Source: an uncultured Clostridia bacterium (lineage in GTDB: Bacteria > Bacillota > Clostridia > Christensenellales > Borkfalkiaceae). Taken from it: a DNA stretch of 64,000 nt. Position numbers and translations under genes: made by a program. Positions 1 to 8,237 of this stretch are shown one piece after another; the first letter of the stretch is position 1; each line of letters starts with the position of its first letter. Below the pieces are notes generated by a model. That model did not search any database. It was given only the letters and a program-made list of their open reading frames with translations, and was not told the origin of the DNA. The stretch is from contig CAKQJE010000001.1 in NCBI GenBank assembly GCA_934247225.1, positions 1 to 64,000 on the forward strand. The letters run 5' to 3'.

Positions 1-18
1 AAGCAAATTCTTGCCGTG

Positions 19-50
19 GGTTCCCGCTTGCGGGAAACGGCAATATTCCT
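19..50 (-). repeat. Copy of 36-bp GCGGAATTTGCCG-type repeat
   Basis: The minus strand reads GGAATATTGCCGTTTCCCGC followed by AAGCGGG, matching two plus-strand copies near the tRNA-Glu gene (54221-54257 and 54483-54519) with one inserted base. The centre is palindromic (TCCCGC/GCGGGA). No coding role is visible. Confidence 0.6.
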
Positions 51-157
51 TATGCCTGCGGCGTGACACAAGTTTTTCGTCTCCCTTTTTCGTGGTGCGC
101 CATCCGGGCGAACTCGTTACGCGGCAAACCCTGTTTGCCGTCGTTTGTCAATTTTTG

Positions 158-204
158 TCCTCTTCCGTCGGCGTTCGCCGACACCTTCTCCAAAGGGAGA
201 AGGC
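158..204 (+). repeat. Structured intergenic repeat, copy 1
   Basis: First copy in this window of a dispersed element that begins TCCTCTTCCGTC. It continues with a first hairpin (GGCG-TT-CGCC in this copy) and a second hairpin (CCTTCTCC-AAA-GGGAGAAGG). Full copies end in AAGAG, which can pair with CTCTT of the start and close a three-way junction; this copy lacks that end and runs into copy 2. Short reading frames over it are shadows. Confidence 0.8.
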
Positions 205-208
205 ATTG

Positions 209-277
209 TCCTCTTCCGTCAAATCTACGCGGAAAACCGCTCGATTTGCCACCTTCCCCGAGTGGGGAAGGCAAGAG
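209..277 (+). repeat. Structured intergenic repeat, copy 2
   Basis: Same family as 158-204 and placed directly behind it. Hairpin 1 has a different, longer sequence: CAAATC pairs with GATTTG, and an inner GCGG-AAAA-CCGC stem caps it. Hairpin 2 is CCTTCCCC-GAGT-GGGGAAGG, in which both arms differ from copy 1 but still pair. The end is GCAAGAG. Confidence 0.8.
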
Positions 278-330
278 AAAAATCGGACGACGGATTATAA
301 AGAACGATTGTTGAAATTTGTTCTTTTTTG

Positions 331-395
331 TCCTCTTCCGTCTTTTGCCCGCTTGCGCGGGCAAAAGACACCTTACACGATCGGGGAAGGCAAGA
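331..395 (+). repeat. Structured intergenic repeat, copy 3
   Basis: Same family. Hairpin 1 here is CTTTTGCCCGC-TTGC-GCGGGCAAAAG, an 11-bp perfect stem unrelated in sequence to that of copies 1 and 2. The second hairpin is degenerate (CCTTACACGATCGGGGAAGG). The end is GCAAGAA. Confidence 0.75.
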
Positions 396-423
396 ATTTT
401 GTTTTGAAAAATGTTAGAAAAAG

Positions 424-444
424 CGGGCGAACATTGTTCGCCCG
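424..444. other. Short inverted repeat
   Basis: CGGGCGAAC and GTTCGCCCG form a 9-bp perfect stem with a 3-nt loop, downstream of the large surface-protein gene (minus strand). No U-tract follows on either strand. Function unknown. Confidence 0.5.
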
Positions 445-485
445 AAGGGATTGTCGGTTATGTTGATTTTAATATACATTTTTAT

Positions 486-517
486 CCCCGCCCTTTCTTA
501 TAAAAGAAAGGGCGGGG
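486..517. other. Perfect hairpin behind the surface-protein gene
   Basis: CCCCGCCCTTTC and GAAAGGGCGGGG pair over 12 bp with an 8-nt loop, about 45 bp past the stop codon of the minus-strand gene at 563. It sits where a terminator would be expected but has no run of U after it on the minus strand. It may end or protect the mRNA. Several other hairpins of this type lie in the window. Confidence 0.6.
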
Positions 518-562
518 ATTGCGTTGTCAATATAAGATCGGAAGTTGAAAATCAATCGGATT

Positions 563-3500
563 TTATTTGTCGGATTTTTTCTTTTTGACCGATCTGATAA
601 CGAGTACGGTTCCCAAAGCAACCGCTATAACGCCCAAAGTTATGTTGATAATCATAAACATTGTCGCAAGCTTTTTGTTTTCGGCGGCAAGAACGTCTAT
701 TCTCGCGTCGAGGGCGTTGTCCTTTTCTTCGAGTTTGCGCTGAGCTTCTTCGAGTTTTGCCTGAACCTGCTTGATTGCTGCCCAGAGCGCGTCGTCCGCG
801 GCTTTGTATGCGGCGTCGAGCGCGGTAATGCTTTCGGAAAGTTTTTCGCTGCCGACTTTAAGAGACGTAATCTCGTTATTGATAAGTATGTCCGCAGCTT
901 TGTAAGCGTTGTTAAGATCTTCGATCGCCGTATTGATTTTGTCGATATCGTCCGAATTTGTCGAAATCAATTGCTTTATTTCGGCAACGGCTTTATCGAG
1001 ATTGCTTTGTACGGTGTTGATCGCCTGTCTGAGTCTGCTGTCCGCCGCGTTGCAGGAATTTCTTAACGAATTGATTGCTTGTTCAAGCTCGCTGTCTTTA
1101 TCTGCCAAAGCGTCAAGCTTTTCGTCCTGTAACGCTTGCGCGGCTTCGTAAAGCTCCTTAAATTTGCCGAAATCATTTGTGATACCTGCGATATCGTTAT
1201 CGATTTTATCTCCCAAATCCTTTGTTTTATCATCAAGCTCCTTTTGAAGTTTGTTGATTTCTTCGGTAAATTGAGATTTTGCGTCGCCGACGGTTTTTTC
1301 CAGATCGGCAAGTCTTCTGTCGAGTTCTTTATCGACGCCGTTCAGATCAGCGAGCGTTTTGTTGAGAACTTCGGTTGCGGCAAGGTATTCTTTTTTGAAC
1401 TTTGCCAAATCCTTAGCGTTTTGTCCGATATCCGCTTCCAGACTTGCTTTTAGACTTTGCATATCTTGTTCAAGTTTGTTTTTTACGGCTTCGATAGATT
1501 TGTTAAGCTCGGCTTTCGCGTCTCCAATAAGTTTTTCCAGCCTTTCAATTTCTTTTGCAAGCAAGGCTTCGAGGGCGCTGTCTTTCTTTGCAAGATCGTC
1601 GAGTCTGCTGTTGATAGTTTCTTGCGCTGCCCCATAACTTAACATAAAATCATCGAGCGTTTTCTTGACGGTCGATATACTGCCGGTGTTGGCGGCGACA
1701 GATTCTCCGAGCTTCGCTATTTTTGTTTCGAGATCTTCCTTTACGGAGTCGACATAATTTTTAAGCGTAGTCTGAGCGTTTTCGAGCTGCTCGTTCAGAT
1801 TTTGAATTTCGGTTGCAAGTGCGGCTTCGAGGTCGCTGTCTTTCTGTGCAAGGTTTTTAAGGTCGCTGTCGAGAGCCGCTTTTGCTGTTTCATAGCTTGC
1901 CATAAAATCATCGAGCGTTTTCTTGACGTCTGCTATATTTGTAGTGTTGCTCTGAATATTTTTGGTATTATTCGAGATGTCGGTTATGGCCTTTTCAAGT
2001 CTGCTGTTAAGATCTGAAATGGAGTTGTTAAGCTCTTCTTTTGCCGCGTTGAACTCTGATCTTAAAGTTTCAAGAGCATGGTCAAGAGAGGAGAACTTGC
2101 CGTCAAGTTCGTTGTCCTTCTTTATTAAATTTTCAAGATCTTTGGCAAGGTCGCCGTCGATATATTGCTTTATTTCGGCGTAAGACTCGTTAAGTTTGCC
2201 GATCGCCGCGTTGATTTTCTCGATTGTCGTATCGATGTTATCGATTCTGCCCGAATTGTTGTTGATAAGCTCGGTTAAAGCGGTTACATTTGTATTGAGA
2301 TCGTTTCTTACGTCGTTGATCGATTTTGCCAAATTGTTTTCTGTCTTCGTTATAAGATCTTTGAGCGCATTTTCCACTTCGGCGAGACCTGCGGGCGTGA
2401 CGTAATTACCTTCGATCGAAGCGAGAGTATTTTTTATCGTCTTTAATTCGTTGCTGAGATTGCCGAGGCTTTCGGATAAAGCATCGTCGGTTTTTCCGAG
2501 GGCGTCGAGCGTGTTTTGTATGTCCTTTATCGAACTGTCGAGCAAATCGGCTTGGTCTTTAAGATCGTCTATACGGGTCTGCAAAGTTCCGTTCGGATCC
2601 GCACTCCATACCGCATAAAGCGTTAATCCGCCCTCGGGCATAATCGTGGAACCGATAGTGAAAACGCCGTTCTCATAGTCATAGGGGAAATCGATGTTTC
2701 CGTTGGGGTTACGGCTCCAACCCGCGAAGATATAACCGTCGAGCTTGGGAATTTCGCTGCCGAAAGTTATTTCGTCGCCCGCGTAATATTCGTTTTCGTC
2801 GACGGGCGCGTCCATACCGCCGTTCGCGTCGTAAATAACCGAATATTTCTCGTTGGCGGCAAATACCGCATAGAGATAAATAACTTCGCCGTCGGTTTGC
2901 GTGAGAGCTTCGGAAATTACCTGTTCGTCTTTAAACATTGCGACAAGTCCCGAAGGAATCGTGGACCAGCCCGCGAAATGTTCGCCGCTACCTGCGCTTA
3001 AACCGAGAGACCCGTAAGAACTGAGCGTGAACGTTACGCCGTAAACCGCGGATTTTCTTCCGAGTTCCTTTTGTCCGTTCATATAAACTACGGTGTAGGT
3101 GATAGGAGTCCAGGACGGGTAAAGCGTAAGCTCGGTGACGTTTTTATCCCAATTTTTCGTATAGGCGACGTTTAAGTTTTCGTCGAAAATAAGCTCGCCC
3201 GTACCGTTTTTCCCTGTGCGGTATCCCGCGAAGAAATAACCCGCGCGTGTGGGAGCTGCAAGTCCTTCCGAGGACAATTTGTCGCCGTACGCAACCGAAA
3301 CGGGGGAGTTGGTTTCCGTGTTGCCGTCCTCCGCAAAGGAAATTACGGTCACCGTTTTTTCCCAGACTGCGAAAAGGGTAATGTTCGCGTTTACATCCGA
3401 AGCGAGATTGTAAACTGCGGCAAGGTCTGCGTAAACTACGTTTCCGTTTGCGGAAAGCGCCCAGCCTATAAACGTGAAGCCCGTTTTTTCGAACTTGTTT

Positions 3501-6500
3501 TCGGAAAGCGAACCTGCTTCGTCGTAAGAGAATTTGTCGGAAGCCATATCGCCCGATCCGCCGTTCGCGTCGTAAGAAATCGTGTAAACGTTAGCCTTCC
3601 ATACGGCGTATAAAACTACGTCTTCTCCCGAAAATTCGAGAATCGATTTCGGGTTGTAGTCCTTGTCTTCGTTGTAGGGGTTTAATGACCAACCGACGAA
3701 GGTGTAACCCGTACGGTCGGGTTTTTGGTCGGAAATTTCCGCACTGTCGTTGAGGTTGTAAGAATTTTTGTCCGTAGGCGCGTTGTTACCGCCGTTCGCC
3801 GAGTAAATAAGCGAAAGTTTGTTTCCGTCCGCAACGTAAATGTGCGTGTTTTCTTTAAGGACGAAGGAATAAATTCCGTTTTCGCCCTCGCTTACTCTTT
3901 GTCCGTTGACGAAAACCTTGGGTTTGCTGCCCGAGACTTCGAATTCTACCGTGTCGCCGTAATAATATTTTGCGCCCGAACCTTTAAAGGTAAGACCGTA
4001 TCCGTCGACGGCGAAATAAGTGACGGAAAGCTGCGCTTTGCTCCAAACGGCGTATAAAACGACGTCGGAAGAAGGCATTGTCATTTTATCGCCCGCGTGG
4101 TAATCGGCGGTCGTCGCGTCGATTTGCAGGCTCCAACCCTCGAACACGTTGCCTTCGAGTTCGGGAATAAGCGAGGTTATCGTGATTTCGCTTCCCGCCG
4201 CGGCGTAAAGAACTTCGGGAGAAGTTATGAATTTACCGCCGTTCTGGTCGTAAGTTAAAGAGGGGTTGAGCTTCCATACCGCGTAAAGCGTTACGACAGA
4301 GCTTCCCATCGTGAATTTTCCGCCGGGGAGATATTCGGCGGTCGCGGCGGTTGCGGTCGTCGCCCAGCCGAGGAAAGTATAATTGTTGCGCGTGGGAAGG
4401 GCGCTGCTTAAAACGATCGTTTCGCCCTCGTGCGCCTGCGCCACGGAAGGCGCGCCCATTCCGCCGTTCGCGTCGTAATTTATGGTGTAGCGGTCTTTTT
4501 CGAGCCAGGCGGCGTGAAGAGTTACCGTTTCGCCGTCATAGTCGGCAAGACCCGCATAGTAATCGGTGTCGGCGTTATACATACTCCAATTCTGTTCGGT
4601 GTAAATATTCCAGCCGATGAACGTGAAATTGTCACGTTTAAGCCCGAGAGTTTCGGCGGAGGGGAGGCGCAGTATGCCGAACGTTACGTCTTTTATAGTG
4701 GAAACGTAAACGCCCTCGCTGTAAAGGTTGATATTGTAGACGACGGGCGACCATAACGCGTAAAGCGTGGAGTTGCCGTCCGTAACGTATTTAACGTCCG
4801 TCGCCGTTCCGTCTTCGTTATAATATTTCGTGCCGCCGCCGTTGATTTCGGAGTAATAACCCTTGAAGTTGTAACCTTTGCGGATCGCGGGGGTTACGTC
4901 CGGGAACTTCTCGTCGAAACGCGCGGTTACGGCGTCCGCAAGACTTCCGCCCGAGGTTTCGAACGAAACGGTGTAAGAATTTGCCTGCCAGATTGCGTAA
5001 AACTCTATGCTTCCGCCGTCCGTTGCGACAAGGTTTTTCACCGTTGCGCCGTTTTTGAACGTTACGGAGTCGTCGCCTTTGTATGCCCAGCCGAGGAACG
5101 TGTAGCCTTTAAGAGTGTAACCGATTTGTGCAAGCGAGTCGCTTTTATCGTAAACGAACGAAGTTTCAGGCATCGTTCCCGAAATCGAAGTGCTTGCGCC
5201 CGTCGGTTTGTTGGCGTTATAGCTAACCGTGTAAGCGTTCGCTTTCCACACGGCGTAAAGCTTTATTTCGTCGCCCTGGATCGCCGTAAGGTTTTTAACG
5301 GTTATGGCGTCTTCGAATTCCGCTTCTGTCGCTTCGGGGGTTTTAGCCCAGCCGAGGAAAGTCCAGCCGACAAGCGAATAGCGGTTCGTGCCGAGGTTTT
5401 CTATCTTGTCGTAAGTGTGCGAGGTTCTCGTCGTGTTGCCCTCGATAATTCCGCTTGCGGAAGAGGGCTTATTTGAATCGTAAGAAACGTTGTATGTGTT
5501 AGCTTTCCAGACAGCGTAAAGCGAAATTACATCGCCGTCGGTCTCGGAAAGGTTCTTTATGGTCGCGCCGTCCTGATAAACGACGTTTTCGCTTGCGCTT
5601 GTTGCCCAACCGAGGAAGGTGTAACCTTTAAGGGTGAATTTGTTTTTGGCGAGCGTTCCGCTTTCGTCGTAGCTGAACTTGAAGTTATCCATAGTTCCCG
5701 AAAGATCGGAGCTTGCGCCCGAAGGCTTGTTACCCTCGTATTTTACGGAATATTCGTTGGCTTTCCATTGAGCGAAAAGGGTGATCGGCGAATAAAAGTC
5801 GCATTTTCTGACGCCCTGTCCGTTGCCGTTATAATATTGCGTGCCGCCGTTTGCCGCCGTGTAATAACCGAGGAAAGTATAACCTTTAAGAGAGGGGATA
5901 TCGATAAGCGGCAATTCCTGGTCGTAAGTCGCCGTAACGGAAGCCGAACCGCCCGTTCCGCCGTTACGATCCAAAGTGACTTGCGTTTGTTTCGCAACGC
6001 CGTTCGCTTCAATTGTTATATCGCCTTTTATGTAGGTCGCTTTTATCGTTATCGCGCCCGTGGACTTATTATATGTATAAGCCGCGCTTGCCGCCGCCGT
6101 GCCGCCTATTTTGACGGTGATTGCGGACGGAAGGTCGTAACCCGTAGCCGCGGTGAGCATTGCGGTGTAATCCGTGCCGTAAACCGCCGTCGAGTTGCCT
6201 TTAAAGGTCAGTTTGTCAAGAGTCGAGCTTACGTTCATCGTCTTGTAGAACGTAAGCGTACCCGAAGAAGGAGAGGAGTTATTGTAAGTGAATTCGTTTC
6301 CCGCTTCGTCCTTTACGGTAAGCCTGCTTACGGAATAAAGCGACATTGTGCCGCTTTTCGCAAGTTCGGGCAAGGTGAAGGTGTAAATAACTTTGCTCAC
6401 GCCGTTTTCGGTAACAAGCGTACCTGCTCCCGAGATATTCGCGGCCGAGCCGCCTATGGCGAGTTTAGCCGTGCCGAAAGAGTCTACGCTTACCTTTTCG

Positions 6501-7282
6501 TTAAAGTCCACGATATACTTAACGGTGTCTCCGGGAATCGCGACGTTATTTGCTACGTCGGTGATTCCGCTTTTATCAAGCGTGATGTTTTTAGCCGCGG
6601 GAGCGGTTTTATCTGTTAAGGTACAGGTAAGTCCGCCGATAAACGGACGAGCTGTTCCGTTACCCCAGTTCGATACGTAATATCTTATCGACGCGGTATT
6701 TGTCGGTACGGCATAATCCGTGATGTTTAAGGGGTATGCACTCTTATCCGTAACCTTTTGCTTTTGTTCGGTCAAACCTATTTGTCCGCCGTTTGCATCA
6801 TAAAAGAATAATTTTAACGAATAATAGTGGGTGCTCCAGGTCTGGCAGTAATATAAAGCCGCCGCCGAAACCGTAAGATCGCCTTTGTTCGCTTTTACCT
6901 TATCCGCTTCGGAAAGAGTAATCGGAAACCATACGCCGTTTTCGTAGTCTTTATTACCGATATCGTCCGAAGAACCTGCGGCTTGAATACCCCAACCGTA
7001 TCCTTCGGTTTCGAGGTTTACGTCTTTGTACCACTTTGCTTCGCCGTTTATTTCGCTATGGATAGTCCAGCCTTGAGTTACGAGCGATCCTTTGCCGATT
7101 GTTATAAGATTTCCTGTCGTCTGAGAGCCGCTCCATTCGTCAACGGTATTCGTTCCGGTACTGCTGCGGCTTGCTTCGGCAGTCGTCGGGAAAGCCGATA
7201 AAGCAAAAAACGATAAAACCGACAAGCAAAGCGCCGCGACAAGCGCCGAAAGCACACAGCGGTTTCTTTTCTGTGTCTTCAT
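563..7282 (-). CDS. Giant surface protein: InlB-type repeats plus coiled-coil stalk
   Basis: A 2239-residue secreted protein. The chosen ATG at 7282 has AAGGAGAGAA upstream; a longer frame to 7348 lacks such a site. Residues 1-37 are a signal peptide (Lys/Arg start, hydrophobic core, Ala-rich end). Residues ~40-340 form a beta-rich, possibly ligand-binding part. About residues 440-1560 hold some 13 Listeria-Bacteroides (InlB B/Flg_new) repeats, each with a GYTFLGW-like centre and a YAVW-like end; one non-canonical segment interrupts them. Residues ~1560-2205 are almost pure heptad coiled coil with internally repeated blocks (KTLDDFM, LAQKDSDLE). A membrane segment (~2207-2229) and a Lys-rich tail follow, so it is probably membrane anchored with the repeats lifted away on a stalk. 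There is no LPXTG, and it lacks the Gly-Cys tail of other secreted proteins here. Adhesion or glycan binding is inference. It is divergent from a two-component system that may control it. Confidence 0.85.
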   Translation of the reverse strand: MKTQKRNRCVLSALVAALCLSVLSFFALSAFPTTAEASRSSTGTNTVDEWSGSQTTGNLITIGKGSLVTQGWTIHSEINGEAKWYKDVNLETEGYGWGIQAAGSSDDIGNKDYENGVWFPITLSEADKVKANKGDLTVSAAALYYCQTWSTHYYSLKLFFYDANGGQIGLTEQKQKVTDKSAYPLNITDYAVPTNTASIRYYVSNWGNGTARPFIGGLTCTLTDKTAPAAKNITLDKSGITDVANNVAIPGDTVKYIVDFNEKVSVDSFGTAKLAIGGSAANISGAGTLVTENGVSKVIYTFTLPELAKSGTMSLYSVSRLTVKDEAGNEFTYNNSSPSSGTLTFYKTMNVSSTLDKLTFKGNSTAVYGTDYTAMLTAATGYDLPSAITVKIGGTAAASAAYTYNKSTGAITIKATYIKGDITIEANGVAKQTQVTLDRNGGTGGSASVTATYDQELPLIDIPSLKGYTFLGYYTAANGGTQYYNGNGQGVRKCDFYSPITLFAQWKANEYSVKYEGNKPSGASSDLSGTMDNFKFSYDESGTLAKNKFTLKGYTFLGWATSASENVVYQDGATIKNLSETDGDVISLYAVWKANTYNVSYDSNKPSSASGIIEGNTTRTSHTYDKIENLGTNRYSLVGWTFLGWAKTPEATEAEFEDAITVKNLTAIQGDEIKLYAVWKANAYTVSYNANKPTGASTSISGTMPETSFVYDKSDSLAQIGYTLKGYTFLGWAYKGDDSVTFKNGATVKNLVATDGGSIEFYAIWQANSYTVSFETSGGSLADAVTARFDEKFPDVTPAIRKGYNFKGYYSEINGGGTKYYNEDGTATDVKYVTDGNSTLYALWSPVVYNINLYSEGVYVSTIKDVTFGILRLPSAETLGLKRDNFTFIGWNIYTEQNWSMYNADTDYYAGLADYDGETVTLHAAWLEKDRYTINYDANGGMGAPSVAQAHEGETIVLSSALPTRNNYTFLGWATTATAATAEYLPGGKFTMGSSVVTLYAVWKLNPSLTYDQNGGKFITSPEVLYAAAGSEITITSLIPELEGNVFEGWSLQIDATTADYHAGDKMTMPSSDVVLYAVWSKAQLSVTYFAVDGYGLTFKGSGAKYYYGDTVEFEVSGSKPKVFVNGQRVSEGENGIYSFVLKENTHIYVADGNKLSLIYSANGGNNAPTDKNSYNLNDSAEISDQKPDRTGYTFVGWSLNPYNEDKDYNPKSILEFSGEDVVLYAVWKANVYTISYDANGGSGDMASDKFSYDEAGSLSENKFEKTGFTFIGWALSANGNVVYADLAAVYNLASDVNANITLFAVWEKTVTVISFAEDGNTETNSPVSVAYGDKLSSEGLAAPTRAGYFFAGYRTGKNGTGELIFDENLNVAYTKNWDKNVTELTLYPSWTPITYTVVYMNGQKELGRKSAVYGVTFTLSSYGSLGLSAGSGEHFAGWSTIPSGLVAMFKDEQVISEALTQTDGEVIYLYAVFAANEKYSVIYDANGGMDAPVDENEYYAGDEITFGSEIPKLDGYIFAGWSRNPNGNIDFPYDYENGVFTIGSTIMPEGGLTLYAVWSADPNGTLQTRIDDLKDQADLLDSSIKDIQNTLDALGKTDDALSESLGNLSNELKTIKNTLASIEGNYVTPAGLAEVENALKDLITKTENNLAKSINDVRNDLNTNVTALTELINNNSGRIDNIDTTIEKINAAIGKLNESYAEIKQYIDGDLAKDLENLIKKDNELDGKFSSLDHALETLRSEFNAAKEELNNSISDLNSRLEKAITDISNNTKNIQSNTTNIADVKKTLDDFMASYETAKAALDSDLKNLAQKDSDLEAALATEIQNLNEQLENAQTTLKNYVDSVKEDLETKIAKLGESVAANTGSISTVKKTLDDFMLSYGAAQETINSRLDDLAKKDSALEALLAKEIERLEKLIGDAKAELNKSIEAVKNKLEQDMQSLKASLEADIGQNAKDLAKFKKEYLAATEVLNKTLADLNGVDKELDRRLADLEKTVGDAKSQFTEEINKLQKELDDKTKDLGDKIDNDIAGITNDFGKFKELYEAAQALQDEKLDALADKDSELEQAINSLRNSCNAADSRLRQAINTVQSNLDKAVAEIKQLISTNSDDIDKINTAIEDLNNAYKAADILINNEITSLKVGSEKLSESITALDAAYKAADDALWAAIKQVQAKLEEAQRKLEEKDNALDARIDVLAAENKKLATMFMIINITLGVIAVALGTVLVIRSVKKKKSDK

Positions 7283-7370
7283 ATAAATAATTCTCTCCTT
7301 TTTTTCGTGAAATCCCTCTCGGATAAATGGTTTCCGCGAAGATTTCATTATTATTCTACCACACGTTTAT

Positions 7371-7390
7371 TTTATCCGAAAGAGGATAAA
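7371..7390. promoter_or_regulatory. Candidate operator, TTTATCC-N6-GGATAAA
   Basis: A perfect 7-bp inverted repeat in the divergent region between the surface-protein gene and the response-regulator gene. It covers the place where the -35 of the minus-strand promoter would lie (a TAGAAT -10 candidate is at 7353-7358). A third GGATAAA half-site is at 7321-7327. The binding protein is unknown; the adjacent response regulator is the natural suspect. Confidence 0.35.
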
Positions 7391-7445
7391 GCCCGCTACG
7401 GGCAATCTTAACAAATCTTTACAAGTCCGAACTTTGCTTTGCGGG

Positions 7446-7474
7446 TTGCATTGTATGCGGTTATTTGTTATAAT
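7446..7474 (+). promoter_or_regulatory. Promoter of the two-component operon
   Basis: TTGCAT (7446-7451), 17 bp, TATAAT (7469-7474), about 85 bp before the response-regulator start. Good housekeeping-sigma match. Confidence 0.6.
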
Positions 7475-7559
7475 AATATTGTTTTTAATGCGTCGGGTTT
7501 CGCCCGGACAGCGCAATCGCCTGTTTTCGTCGGAACGCCGCATTTACGGAGAATATTTT

Positions 7560-8237
7560 ATGGATTACACCGTTAAGGGAAGAAAACTTCTGATCGTCGA
7601 GGACGACGAAAAACTCAAAAAGGAAATGGTCGGGTATTTTTCGCCCGAGAACGCCGTTTTCACGGCTTCCGACGTGGATGAAGCGACTGAAATCCTCGCG
7701 GAACAAGGGAATTTCGACGTCGTGGTTTTAGACCTTATTTTAAAAAACAGTATGGGTATGGAACTGCTTAAATCCGCGGCTCTTCCGCCCGTTATCATTC
7801 TGTCTTCGTTAAACGGCGAGGACGATATCGTGACGGGGCTTACTTCGGGCGCGGCGGATTACGTCGTTAAACCTTGCACGATGAAGCTTCTGGAAACGCA
7901 TATCGCGATAAGGCTGCTTCCGAAAACGGACGCGGTGGAAACGTTCGGGACTTTTTCGGTAAACGCCAACACGCGCAGCGTGAAATGCGGCAATACGACC
8001 GTTCCGCTCACTCCGTCCGAGTTTAATATACTGTTCTTTCTGGTAAAGCATAAGGGCAGATATTTCACCGCCGACGAGATTTACGAGGAAATATGGTGCG
8101 CGCCGAGTTTGCATACCACGACGATCCGCGCGCATTTGTCGTCGCTGAGAAGAAAACTCAAAGAGGCTTTGCCCGCCGCCGATATAATTCGCACGGAATT
8201 TAACAAAGGGTACTGTTTTACGGGGGATAACTTATGA
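7560..8237 (+). CDS. OmpR/PhoB-type response regulator
   Basis: A 225-residue DNA-binding response regulator. The receiver domain (residues ~8-118) shows the acidic pair in IVEDDE, the phospho-acceptor Asp58 in VVLDL and the conserved Lys of YVVKPC. The C-terminal winged helix (residues ~125-223) has the family pattern LTPSEFNIL, then TTTIRAHLSSLRRKL. The ATG at 7560 was chosen because GGAG lies 8 nt upstream and the receiver begins there; the upstream extension is not domain-like. The stop overlaps the kinase start by 4 nt, so the two are co-translated partners. Target genes are unknown; the divergent surface-protein gene is a candidate by position. Confidence 0.92.
   Translation: MDYTVKGRKLLIVEDDEKLKKEMVGYFSPENAVFTASDVDEATEILAEQGNFDVVVLDLILKNSMGMELLKSAALPPVIILSSLNGEDDIVTGLTSGAADYVVKPCTMKLLETHIAIRLLPKTDAVETFGTFSVNANTRSVKCGNTTVPLTPSEFNILFFLVKHKGRYFTADEIYEEIWCAPSLHTTTIRAHLSSLRRKLKEALPAADIIRTEFNKGYCFTGDNL

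Noticed and set aside
6..50. Possible IS end or transposase at the left border
   Set aside because: The inverted copy of the 36-bp repeat looked like a terminal repeat, but no transposase frame or target duplication is near.
50..466. Overlapping reading frames on both strands in the first 500 bp
   Set aside because: They run through the structured repeat copies and read the repeat hairpins; the same peptide strings reappear at 17100 and 21700 for the same reason. Shadows, not genes.
5768..6619. 283-residue plus-strand ORF opposite the surface-protein gene
   Set aside because: It is antisense to the repeat region; periodic composition of the InlB-type repeats opens the opposite frame. No ribosome site or family resemblance.
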